Origin: a virus
Direction: 5' to 3' (one strand)
Length of the DNA stretch: 43,375 bases
IMG/VR virus record: IMGVR_UViG_3300009130_000055
Span: 1 to 43,375 of that record
Shown one piece after another: positions 25,508 through 35,600 of this stretch. Positions within the stretch are counted from its first letter, which is position 1. The number at the start of each line of letters is the position of its first letter. The position numbers were made by a program, and so were the translations under genes. The notes below the pieces were generated by a model. The model worked only from the letters and a program-made list of their open reading frames with translations. It did no database searches and was not told where the DNA came from.

Positions 25508-25530
25508 CGGATACTACCAAGTAGTATCCG
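25508..25530 (-). terminator. Strong hairpin overlapping the end of the 755-aa fibre gene
   Basis: A perfect 10-bp stem CGGATACTAC/GTAGTATCCG with a 3-base loop (25508-25517/25521-25530) contains the TAG stop of the upstream gene. No clear U-run follows on the minus strand (it reads TCTTATAAATATT), so it is either a weak terminator or an mRNA-end or RNA-processing structure. Confidence 0.5.
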
Positions 25531-27781
25531 CAGTTTGTCTTATCCAAGTATCAGTATCCACGCAAGTATAAAGATATGTACCATCCCATGATTTTTCACC
25601 TTTTAAACCAGGATCTGTAGGGCTTTTTGTAACAGAATCTATATTTTTTATTTTTGTTACTGCGCCAGAATCATACATTAATATATCACCTCCATTAGAA
25701 TCATCTACAGTACTTATAGTTAGTTTACTTAAAATATTAACTCCAAACCCTTGAGTATCCTGTATATTTACGAAAGGACCAGATAATGTAGTAACACTAC
25801 CATTAACTGTAAGTATATCATCACCACCGATGTTAATCAATGCCTGTGCGTTAGCAACTGTTATGTCAAGACCATTAGAATTAATGAGTATTCTTTCTGT
25901 ATTATTTTTATCACTAATTTGGAATGATGAATCAAAGTCACCATCAGTTAAGAATATATCCCATTTTTCACTGGATACTGCAGTATATCCAGGAGCGAAA
26001 CCAAAATCATCACCTTGCTTAAATTGTAAAGAATTAAAACCGTTAGAGCTTGTTACTTCGAAATCAGGAGTTGATGCAAATTCATCAGGTTCTTTAAGAT
26101 TAGTAATTCTGAACGGTAATTGTCCACCGAAATCTAAATTAGCATTTTTAGTAACAGTACCTCCTAAGTTTAGACCAGCGTCGTCATATAAACCAGAACC
26201 CGCAGAACCTCCGCCGCCTCCGCCGCTAGTTTTATCATCTACGTACTTTTTAGTAGCTAAATAGTTCTCAAATGCACTTGTATCAGTCCAGTCCTGTGTA
26301 TAATCAGATGGATATTTTAATCCATAATTAAAATCATCTTGGAATACTGACCCATTATCATCCATTATTAAACTTGTACCTGATGGAGAGTAAGAAATTC
26401 TAAATTCAGTATTACCTATGTATATTTCTGAGTTACTGTCACTTAAACTAATAAATCCGCTACTGTCGTCCATTTGTAATGACTTACCACCATTTTCTAT
26501 AACAACTAGGCTATTATCGTCCATTCTAATATTTCTAGAACCATTATCACTTAACTGGAAGTTACTTCCAGTAAGTTCAATAATATAATTAGCATTTTTT
26601 AATTGAATATCACCACTGTTTCTAATTTCTAACGAACCTGTAGAATCGCCAATGATAAGTTCATTATTTGCCATTTCTATTTTAGATGTCTGGTCAGTAA
26701 GTAAAACAGATGTATTACTATCATCTATGCTTAATTTAGTAGAAGCACTACCGAAATTATATTGGCTATTTTCTATAGTTAATCCGCTAGAGTTAGTATC
26801 AGTAAGCTTTATAGAAGTTCCGTTACTAACTTCAAAATTATTAAAATTAGCATCAAATATGATATCTGCTTGGAGAGTACCACCAAGATCAAAAGTGCCT
26901 GAATTATCAGTTATACCATTACCAGCAGAACCTCCTCCACCAGAAGATTGTATTGCGTCATCTACATATTTTTTAGTAGTTAACCATGCAGGATCAGAAG
27001 AACTATAACTTGCATCTGCATATTTAATACCTTCTTCGTTAAATTCGTCAGTATATCTAGCTCCATCAAAGTTACTTATTACGAAACTAACTTTATCTCC
27101 TCCGCCGTCAATCACATTCAGAGATATTTCGTTATTACTGTCTGTATCAATACTAACTCCGTCATCTACAGTTACACTAGCAGCTGGATTTATTAGACTT
27201 ACTACATTAGGTGTAATGTCTATATAAGAAGAGTTGCTACCAAATGAAGGGCCATTTTTCTCACCTATTTGAATAGAGCTAATTCCATGTTCTATCGCGA
27301 ATCCATTAACTGTCTCTAAATTTATAGCACTTATTTGTTTAACTTCAAATATTTCATTACCAGTGTTACCAGTCAATATAGCATCGTCAGTAAGTGTTCC
27401 ACCTAATGCAATATCACCGGAATTATCATTTAAACCAGACCCAGGAGATCCGCCAGAACCAGCAGGTCCTGTAGCTCCTGTAGCTCCAGCAGAACCTGTA
27501 GCTCCTGTGGCTCCCGTAGCACCAGCAGAACCAGTTGCCCCAGTAGCTCCTGTGGCCCCAGCACCAGAAGATTTAACTATAAGATCTCCGTCGTTTATCC
27601 CTGAAGAATACCAGTATTCTTCGCCCGATATTCTCATAGTTAATCCTAAATATCTTTGAGATATAGGAATTAATGAATTAACTTCTGCTATAGAACTATA
27701 ATCATCTGTACCATTCAGGTATTTAGCTTCTGATGGTTTACCAGCATTTATATACGTATTATCGTTTAAAGGTATTGCCAT
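25514..27781 (-). CDS. Tail fibre with collagen-like repeats and KKYVDD linkers
   Basis: This 755-aa protein starts MAIPLNDNTYINAGKPSEAK. After a short N-terminal head domain (ending NDGDLIVKSSGAG) comes a collagen-like stretch at about 74-113 (GATGATGSAGATGATGATG and similar). Three modules of the form GL/I-x-D-x-x-G-x-x-LGGT follow. Two are preceded by glycine linkers after TTKKYVDDAIQSSGGGG and ATKKYVDDKTSGGGGGG. This repeated fibre architecture fits a trimeric adhesive fibre. The end (DTDTWIRQTADTTW) lies in a hairpin. It shares its N-terminal plan with the 1176-aa fibre (SYVGLQVYVE versus YLGLTMRISGEEYWY). Function: tail fibre; the receptor is not inferable. Confidence 0.75.
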   Translation of the reverse strand: MAIPLNDNTYINAGKPSEAKYLNGTDDYSSIAEVNSLIPISQRYLGLTMRISGEEYWYSSGINDGDLIVKSSGAGATGATGATGSAGATGATGATGSAGATGATGPAGSGGSPGSGLNDNSGDIALGGTLTDDAILTGNTGNEIFEVKQISAINLETVNGFAIEHGISSIQIGEKNGPSFGSNSSYIDITPNVVSLINPAASVTVDDGVSIDTDSNNEISLNVIDGGGDKVSFVISNFDGARYTDEFNEEGIKYADASYSSSDPAWLTTKKYVDDAIQSSGGGGSAGNGITDNSGTFDLGGTLQADIIFDANFNNFEVSNGTSIKLTDTNSSGLTIENSQYNFGSASTKLSIDDSNTSVLLTDQTSKIEMANNELIIGDSTGSLEIRNSGDIQLKNANYIIELTGSNFQLSDNGSRNIRMDDNSLVVIENGGKSLQMDDSSGFISLSDSNSEIYIGNTEFRISYSPSGTSLIMDDNGSVFQDDFNYGLKYPSDYTQDWTDTSAFENYLATKKYVDDKTSGGGGGGSAGSGLYDDAGLNLGGTVTKNANLDFGGQLPFRITNLKEPDEFASTPDFEVTSSNGFNSLQFKQGDDFGFAPGYTAVSSEKWDIFLTDGDFDSSFQISDKNNTERILINSNGLDITVANAQALINIGGDDILTVNGSVTTLSGPFVNIQDTQGFGVNILSKLTISTVDDSNGGDILMYDSGAVTKIKNIDSVTKSPTDPGLKGEKSWDGTYLYTCVDTDTWIRQTADTTW

Positions 27782-27796
27782 TAATTACTTTTATTT

Positions 27797-30700
27797 TTAG
27801 CTGTTTCTTAATTGCATTGAATCAGTAACTGCTGTTTGGAAGTTACTGATGTATATTTTATATGGTACTCCATTCCATAGTACTGTCGGAGAATCAATAT
27901 TAACAGAATCAAAATCTGGGAATAAGTTACCACCTGGGCTAACTGCCCCTCCTATAGAACCTGTATTAAGTGCATTGATAAACCAAACGTTTTTAGAAGC
28001 ACTTGTAGCTGGTATTGCGAACCATAAATAATCGTCAGATGTACTATTAAATGAAATACTTATAGTACCATTACTACCATTTAATACTTTTGTACCTGCA
28101 TTTATTAAAGATTGGTCTGCAGTTGGTCTATTTGCTCCTGGTGCTGCTCCACCAGATGATACAGTACCAAAGAAATATGGGTATATACTAGAAATTGTAT
28201 AGTCTCTAGTAAAGCTATTATTTTCCGTATTTTCGCCAGTTATTCTATAAATTTGAGTAACAGGCACAGAATTATCTACTGTACCAATGTCTATAGATGC
28301 AGAACCAGTATTATCAAGACCAGTTGCTAAGTTACTAGAACTATTTACATCATCAATATCTATTGTGTTAGGTGTAATATTTCCAGGGTATTGAGTTGAC
28401 CAATTAGCAGTTTTAATGCCAGATAAATCTTCACCAACTTCGATAGTAGTACTTTGTCCACTGAAAGAGAATGATGTAAATGAAGGTAACTGATATTCTA
28501 CAGTTGCTAATTCAATAATTTCTTGCCATGTTAATCCAGTAAGATCAGTACCTGGAGCAATTGCCCCAAATTGTACATTAGTAGGACTAGCTCTGTCATA
28601 AACTCCTGCATTTCCACTAGAAATATTATCCTTAATCATCCCAATAGAAGGAATATGATTGTCGTCTGTTGCCCAATCTATTGCCGAATAGTCAGAAGAT
28701 GCGCTGTATTTAAAACCAGTGCCTGTAGTATTTTGCGTAATTATTTCTGTTGGATTTAACGTTAATCCAACGGTATTCAAAATATTACCTGTACCATCAC
28801 CGAAGTAAGAATTAAAGTTAATGCCATTAGTGTTAATATTTAATTGATTCAGTTTAGTCCAATCTGTACCATTCGTACCGTTTGATTCAGCAATATATAA
28901 ATCGCCATTACCTCGATGAACCTTAATGTTTCCGTTATAATCATCTATAAAAAAGTAATCAGAACTAAAACCTAATGTATTATCTTTAATCATTCCGATT
29001 GAAGGTATGTGGTCGTTGTCTGTTGACCAATCTACGCTAGCGTATGCTGTGCTGCTATCGTATTTAGCACCTTCGTTAGTATCGTTGAAAACATTTATCG
29101 GACCTGTCTTGTCAAGCGTAATACCTTGATGCGTACCATACGCAGATGTTCGAACTTTCAAGTAGACTTTGTTGCCAACCATTTCTAATGTTCCACCTTC
29201 TCCATCTTGACCATCTACGCCAGATGCTGAATGAATAACAATTCCGCCTTTACCTACTGCAACAGTGCTATCGTAATAAGAAGTATTACTGTTAGAACCC
29301 GCAGTTAGATTTAATCTTGCGATGTTACCGACAGTGTCAGGAACAGAAATCAAAGAGAACTGCGAGTTCATAATATCGCCAGAATGCATAAACGTATTAT
29401 ATGAACCGTGGAATCTATTAATCGATTCTGTGCCAATTGTGTATTGTCTGAATTCCGAAATCTCTGAAGCAGGCGTACCTAAAGATAAGCTATTGTTGTC
29501 GCCAAGTAATTCTCTGTTTCCTGTCAAAGTACCATCTGAATCGAAGATGTTACTAGAAGAGGTATTCTCCTTAACCATTCCGATAGATGGAATGCGATTG
29601 TCGTCTGTTGCCCAATCTATGTTAGCATAATCTGTAGCATCTTCGTATGAAACTCCTTTTCCATATTCGTTATCTCCGAATACCCATCCACCACTTGTGT
29701 TAGCGTAAAGCGTAGATCTAGCATTAGATGCACCTTCGGCTCGTGAAGAAACGCTAAACCATTTGCTTGCTGTTGGCGATAGCCGAATGTCAGCCCATCC
29801 GTTGATATCGTTATCTGCGGCGTCGAAATAAATAGATCCGTTTGATGCTTTATAATCGTAGAAACCGAACCAGTTACCGCTAGAAATACTACCTGCTCTG
29901 AATGAAACAGCATCATACGGTTGACTGCTTTCGACGCTAGTTGCTGAACGGTGACCATAAAAACCTAGTATCCCCATTGAATCACCTGTCGACACGTTGT
30001 GAAATTCAGGATAGTTGCCATTCGACGAACCATCAGATAAGTTAAACGAAAACGAACCTTTTGTCGAATATTGCACTAGTTCACCTATCGGACTAGCTAA
30101 TGTACCTAATGCAAGATCTTTGTTATCTCCTAATAATTGTCTATTAGAAGTTAAAGAACCATCTGTATTATAAACATTATCTGACGACACATTCTCCTTG
30201 ATCATCCCGATGCTCGGAATGTGATCGTCGTCTGTTGACCAGTCAACATTAATGTATGAATTTGAATTAAAAAACTTTGCACCAAACCCAGTAGAGTTTG
30301 TCATTCTTATTGCGTCTTCTTCTGCTACAATATTCCATGTATCAGTATTATTACCTGCACCATCACCCTTATAAAAAGCTACTCCTGCATCAAAACTTGT
30401 TGCTGAGAAAGTACCGTAACCATCATAATCATTAACAGTCTTATCATATGAATATACTGCAAATCCACCTGCATTTTCATAAGTAGCAAAATCTATTCTA
30501 CCATCTTCTGTTACAGATAAATCCGGTGAAAGTGGTAATATAATTCTATCAGAAGCTAAAGTATTAGCTTTAATCATTCCAATTGACGGAATGTGATTGT
30601 CGTCTGTTGGCCAATCTATATTCGCCTCGTCTATGGTGTAATCAGAATAATTTAAACCTAATCCTAGAATAGAATCATTTACTTTAACTCCACCACCATT

Positions 30701-31327
30701 AAAATCTATAGAAGTGTAGTTAAATGTTGAGCTTTCTACACCAATAGATGTAGTATTAGATTCTTCGTCTAGTCTTAAATAAGCACAATTCCCATTAGCT
30801 ACACCTTCGTTAGCATTTAAGTATATGCTACCTGGACCTCTTAAATACTCTATAGAATCTTCATTAGAACCAGATACTACATAGAACTGAGATAAACTTC
30901 CATTAGTAGAAGTAACATTAATGCTAGTTTGTGGCGTTTCTCCTACATGAGAAACATTAAAGTCGTCGCTCAAGTTAAAGTTTATGTTAGCTATTCTATT
31001 ATTTGTAGTACCGAAAGACATTATTTGGTCATTACCTTCAAATATAGTCGATTCTGTTATTGGGCCACCTAACTTAATTTCTCCACTGTTTAATGTTAAC
31101 CCGTTATTAGCTGCACTAATTCCACCTATAGAAATAATATCCCATGTATTTCCAGATTTTAGTAAATAAAGAACATCTTCAGACTCTACGTAAACCTGTA
31201 AACCTACATATGATCTACCGTCTGTGATAATTCTATCTCTTGCTGCTATATCAGTTGCTATGTATCTGTCTGCATCTACAGGCAAATTAGTAGCAACTCT
31301 TACGCCAAAAGGCAAATTTAATGACAT
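27797..31327 (-). CDS. Long modular tail fibre with repeated IPSIGMIK linkers
   Basis: This 1176-aa protein starts MSLNLPFGVRVATNLPVDAD and has a head domain (SYVGLQVYVESEDVLYLLK) and an NNGLTLNSGEIKLGG module. It then has five copies of a linker of the form DW-x-TDD/ND-x-x-IPSIGM-I/V-K-x-N (about 30.6, 30.2, 29.6, 29.0 and 28.7 kb), separating beta-rich domains. The C-terminal 250 residues (from about 925) begin GLTWQEIIE, then an Ig-like strand segment and a PYFFG-to-WFAIPATS domain shared with the 426-aa neighbour. The stretch near 29.0-30.1 kb is richer in GC than the rest, a sign of exchange. Likely the main receptor-binding fibre. Confidence 0.75.
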   Translation of the reverse strand: MSLNLPFGVRVATNLPVDADRYIATDIAARDRIITDGRSYVGLQVYVESEDVLYLLKSGNTWDIISIGGISAANNGLTLNSGEIKLGGPITESTIFEGNDQIMSFGTTNNRIANINFNLSDDFNVSHVGETPQTSINVTSTNGSLSQFYVVSGSNEDSIEYLRGPGSIYLNANEGVANGNCAYLRLDEESNTTSIGVESSTFNYTSIDFNGGGVKVNDSILGLGLNYSDYTIDEANIDWPTDDNHIPSIGMIKANTLASDRIILPLSPDLSVTEDGRIDFATYENAGGFAVYSYDKTVNDYDGYGTFSATSFDAGVAFYKGDGAGNNTDTWNIVAEEDAIRMTNSTGFGAKFFNSNSYINVDWSTDDDHIPSIGMIKENVSSDNVYNTDGSLTSNRQLLGDNKDLALGTLASPIGELVQYSTKGSFSFNLSDGSSNGNYPEFHNVSTGDSMGILGFYGHRSATSVESSQPYDAVSFRAGSISSGNWFGFYDYKASNGSIYFDAADNDINGWADIRLSPTASKWFSVSSRAEGASNARSTLYANTSGGWVFGDNEYGKGVSYEDATDYANIDWATDDNRIPSIGMVKENTSSSNIFDSDGTLTGNRELLGDNNSLSLGTPASEISEFRQYTIGTESINRFHGSYNTFMHSGDIMNSQFSLISVPDTVGNIARLNLTAGSNSNTSYYDSTVAVGKGGIVIHSASGVDGQDGEGGTLEMVGNKVYLKVRTSAYGTHQGITLDKTGPINVFNDTNEGAKYDSSTAYASVDWSTDNDHIPSIGMIKDNTLGFSSDYFFIDDYNGNIKVHRGNGDLYIAESNGTNGTDWTKLNQLNINTNGINFNSYFGDGTGNILNTVGLTLNPTEIITQNTTGTGFKYSASSDYSAIDWATDDNHIPSIGMIKDNISSGNAGVYDRASPTNVQFGAIAPGTDLTGLTWQEIIELATVEYQLPSFTSFSFSGQSTTIEVGEDLSGIKTANWSTQYPGNITPNTIDIDDVNSSSNLATGLDNTGSASIDIGTVDNSVPVTQIYRITGENTENNSFTRDYTISSIYPYFFGTVSSGGAAPGANRPTADQSLINAGTKVLNGSNGTISISFNSTSDDYLWFAIPATSASKNVWFINALNTGSIGGAVSPGGNLFPDFDSVNIDSPTVLWNGVPYKIYISNFQTAVTDSMQLRNS

Positions 31328-31342
31328 ATTATACTTTTATTT

Positions 31343-32623
31343 TTAGCTTATTGTTACTCTGTATGTAGCATCTTCCGGATACCCATTTACTCCATTTACA
31401 GCAGACCAAGTTTCGTATGCTACTGGAGTTCCTCCACCGTCATTAACATCAAACGATGAAGAAGCAAATGTACTAGTTACATCAGCATTTAAACTTTCTA
31501 CATACAGAACAGATATATTCTTTCCAGCTGGTATAGAGAAATAAACTTCATTTACTCCAGCCGGTATATTAATATCAAATGTTCCAGTATTATTACTACT
31601 TAAGAAATCTTTATTTACAGATGCTCTAACTTCTGTAGAATTTGTTGGTATACTATTAGACCCACTGAATGCATAATATCTACCAAAAAATGGAGAAGTT
31701 TGAGATGTTTCTGTACCAGAATTTCTAGAAGAATCTAGATTATTTGATACGTTATTTTTAGAATCATAATATAATCCTACACCAGCAGAATGACTAACAG
31801 TTGCTATCCAGTTTTGAGTTGCTGTTGCTGGAAATTGAGCAAATGATGGATTGCTTCCATCAAGAACTACAGATAATGATGAAGTAGTAACACTTATACC
31901 AGAATTAGGGATCCCCGGTCCATTAAAAATATAAACTATAGGGTCACCTACTAAAGAAGGTCCAGAAGAACCATTACCATTAGTTATAGATCCTTTAGAA
32001 AAACTGGCTGTTAAAGATACACTCATAGGCGTACCTATTTCTACTATATTAGGTGCATCATCTACTAAAGATAATGATGCTTGACTTGATATGCTTGCCA
32101 GTACAGTAGGAAATGCATAAGTATCAATAAAATTAGATAAAGTCATTCCTTTCATATCAGAAACCGTAGCACCTGAAGTATTAAACCCAGGTGAAGAAAT
32201 TGTATCGTCTAAATCTGTTACGTAAGATATTGCATCTTTTCTGCTAGTTATTTGCCATGCACCATCAACGTATGCAGCTATAGCAGATACTGGAGTATTT
32301 AGTACTTGGATATCTTTTATATATGCATAGTCACCTTCAGTTGCAGGGTTAGGCAATTCCGGTAAAGTATTTACTATTAAAAGAGAATTACTGGTAGGTA
32401 TACTAGCTAAAGCAGTATTAATAGTATTAAGAGCAGCTGTTACAGTTGCTCCTTCTACTAAAGAGGTATTAGTGATATTATCAGACGATAAAGTAATATT
32501 ACCACTATCTATTTGTATATTTACATCTTCTATTTTACCTAAAAGACACTCAAAATTTTTATTTATTACTTCTCTATCTGCTGATATAGAACCAGTGCCT
32601 TTAAGTTTTATTACACAACTCAT
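31343..32623 (-). CDS. Fibre protein with LKGT N-terminus and shared C-terminal domain
   Basis: This 426-aa protein starts MSCVIKLKGTGSISADREVI and shares this opening with the 174-aa protein. An early stretch (GDYAYIKDIQVLNTPVSAIA then AYVDGAW) resembles a fibre head. From about residue 155 (DMKGMTLSNFIDTYAFP) to the end, the order GMTLSNFIDxYxFP, then an Ig-like part, then FFGRYYAFSGS and VYFSIPAGKNISVLYVESL, matches the last 250 residues of the 1176-aa fibre. A shared C-terminal domain on otherwise different fibres suggests a common receptor-binding or trimerisation module. Its start (32623) overlaps the stop of the upstream 1146-aa gene (32620, ATGA). Confidence 0.7.
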   Translation of the reverse strand: MSCVIKLKGTGSISADREVINKNFECLLGKIEDVNIQIDSGNITLSSDNITNTSLVEGATVTAALNTINTALASIPTSNSLLIVNTLPELPNPATEGDYAYIKDIQVLNTPVSAIAAYVDGAWQITSRKDAISYVTDLDDTISSPGFNTSGATVSDMKGMTLSNFIDTYAFPTVLASISSQASLSLVDDAPNIVEIGTPMSVSLTASFSKGSITNGNGSSGPSLVGDPIVYIFNGPGIPNSGISVTTSSLSVVLDGSNPSFAQFPATATQNWIATVSHSAGVGLYYDSKNNVSNNLDSSRNSGTETSQTSPFFGRYYAFSGSNSIPTNSTEVRASVNKDFLSSNNTGTFDINIPAGVNEVYFSIPAGKNISVLYVESLNADVTSTFASSSFDVNDGGGTPVAYETWSAVNGVNGYPEDATYRVTIS

Positions 32624-35600
32624 ATTACTTTAATGAATCCGTTTTTTTGTATAGTCTTTTCATTTCCATTAGTATCATCTAATGTCAATTTCACACTATA
32701 TTCACCTTCTTCATTGAAAAGGTAAGACATGTATTTGTTAAGATATTTAATCACTACTTCATTTTTAGTTTCATTATAAATCTCCCAACGAGGATTAGTA
32801 AAACCTGGCATTTTGCTATTATCGTATGTAAAGAATACTTGGGATGCTTTCTTTATGTCTTTTTGGTAGTACATTACATCTAAACTACTCCAGCTTACGT
32901 TAGTAGTTATACTTCTCCCGTAACGAGTACCAGCAATTCCACTATATTTCACATTAACTTCATCATTTGGAGAGTAATATTTCTTATAGCAAATAATCTT
33001 TGCTGTAGTAGTAGAAGGTGTACCTGTTGGTCCTGGTGGATCATATGTACCAAATAACTTAACCGGATTAAATTCCCATTCAGTATTAAAAGGAGAATTT
33101 AAGTTAAGATCTGTAGCTAATTCATTTAGATTAGTAATATCATCCGGTACATTGTAAATTACACCATCTATGCTTATTTGTCTATCAGTAGAATAAATAT
33201 CAAGTTCAAGAATAGAAAAACCTGTAGGTGCATCACCTAATGCACCATATCCATTAATAGGTGTAGTAGTTGGACTAGCATCCATATTAAAAACTCCGGT
33301 AGTAGTATATCTTCCAGGCCTATCAAATTTCTTAGAAACTCCTACTATACTTGGAACAAATGTACCGTCACTCTGTCTTATTAGTAAATAATCCCATACA
33401 AAGCTATTTATCATTGGGTAGTCTTCTTCCGGTAATTTAGTAAGTTCATTTAAGAAATCTACTACTATTCTAGAATTATACTTAATTATTCCCCCTGGGA
33501 ATGCCGGCGGGTAAATAAAATTAGCATTATATATGAATCTTTCTTCTGCTCCGTCGGGTCCTACTAAAGTAAATCCACATCCACTAAAAATATTACTAAA
33601 GTATAGTTTAGTAAATGTTGGACTCAATTCATCCCAGTATAAATGCTCAACATCATCCCATGTAATATGACTAGGTAAATTTTCCCATAAATACGGATTT
33701 CTATCTTCTAGTGAATTTTGTTCTACTTCTTGTTTTATAAGATTCTGGTAGAACTCTACATTATCTATAGAATACCAATTCACTATAGAATCTTGCCATG
33801 AAGTATTTGGCTCAAAAGGTCTTGCCCAGGTACATCCTAAGTCATCCCAAGTATAATCTTTTAAGTCATCCCATGTAGCTTCAAAAGTATCTTTAACTTT
33901 CCATGCACTAAAATCTGCATTCTTTTGCTCTACCTCAATATAATCTTTTTCGTACTTATAGCTAATACTCCCAGAGAGGTCATATAATGACAGCTCTACT
34001 GTGTATTTTCCTGGATATGGTAATATACATAACCATTCTTTGTATTCGTCTAGTGTGCCTCTAACAACAGACTCGAATGATGGTGTATCAGTCTCAGGTT
34101 TAGTAACTTTCCATTGCATTTCATAAAAATCTCCATTACCTGAATTATCCCATGACAATCCACTAGTCTGATCTCTACCGTTATTCCATTGAGCTGTAGG
34201 GAAATCTGGTTGGTCGGGTTGAGTATAATCTTTATAGTACTTGAAATCGTCCAAAGTATTCCAAGTTAATTGCATATCATCCCAAGTAATATCAAAGCTA
34301 GTATTTCTTAGTAATGCTGGATAACCAACTGGTATCCCTTCATTATTACTTAGCTCAAATACATTCCAATCTACGTCAAAAAAATATCCTAAATACGCTT
34401 CCCCATAACTAGAAACAGAATTATTTCCATTAAAGAAATCTGCATATGATAACGAAGGTGGAGTACTTGCATATCTACCTTGCTGTACTTCTGATAGTAT
34501 ATCACTATCAGTTACTTCTTTCTCTACAAATAGAATAGTATTATCTTTCATAGTGATGTAGTACCTATTGAACGGGTACGCATTTAATTGAAGTAATTCA
34601 GTGTATAATCTTCTAATATTATCAATGTCAGTACTTTTATATTCTGCTATTATTTCTACTCCTTCACCAGAAACATCGTCATATATTCTTAGCTTATTGT
34701 CATAAAAAGAATCAGTTAAAGTAAATTCTCTTACTTTAAGTTGAGTGTCACCGTTAAGTTTAAGATCATTACCTATTTTAGTACCTACCCAATAAAGAGG
34801 TCTTAAGTCTTCAATAAAGCCATATTTACCAGGAGTTACTTCAAAGCTAGGAGTAATGTTTAATTCTACTGAATCGCTTCTATTAAGATCTCTCCAATAA
34901 TTAAGTTCTATTTTAGTATAATAAAGAGCTTCGCCGACAATATCAATTATTCTAGCATTAAATGGTAGAAAATACTTCTTTAATTTTTCTTTAAGAGCAA
35001 ATAATTTAATGAGTATTTCTTCTTGAGTAAATTGACTAGTTTCTATTATAATAGGAATTCCATCTTCATCAAAATCACCACTTTCTTCAGTGATCTGATA
35101 ATACATTCCAAAAGTGTTAGTTTTTCTATATACTTTAGAAGGATATAATCCGTCTTGACCAGTAGCAGTGTCACCAGTTTCAAATATTTCTGAGATATCT
35201 ACTCCTTTAGTATATCCAAATTTTTCACTAGTAGCATCTACATTTTTCCAGTATTCTTTTAGAGTTAAGCTCTCATAACCGAAAAACTTAATGATATTAA
35301 TAAGTGCTTTATAACTTCCTAAGTAAGGAAATATATTATGAAATTCTAAAAGAAGTTCCTTACGTTTCTTATTAATGATGTTAAAATCTATTTCTTCTTC
35401 TTTAACATCTGTAGAATCGAATATAAGAAAATCTTTATTATTAAGAGTATATCCTAAAGTTTCTAGTAAAAGAGGTAATCTAGCATCTTCTCCCGTAGCA
35501 TCAGCAAATAAGAATATTTCTGCTATTATAGTTTTTATCCCATTCACTTCAGTTTCGATAATCATCTTAGCAAAATAAGAATTTTCTATTTTAGCAGAAA

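Noticed and set aside
25830-26264. A 144-aa plus-strand open frame with a Pro run
   Set aside because: It is antisense to the glycine linker and LGG modules of the 755-aa fibre, with no leader and no family-like sequence.
27363-27659. A Pro/Val/Ala-rich plus-strand open frame (repeats of PVAPVAP)
   Set aside because: It is the antisense reading of the Gly-Ala-Thr collagen-like repeat of the 755-aa fibre; low complexity in the sense strand keeps the other frame open.
29617-29958. A 113-aa open frame on the minus strand within the 1176-aa fibre gene
   Set aside because: It is an alternate frame of the GC-richer fibre segment. It lacks a leader or start context, and its length is explained by the altered base composition.
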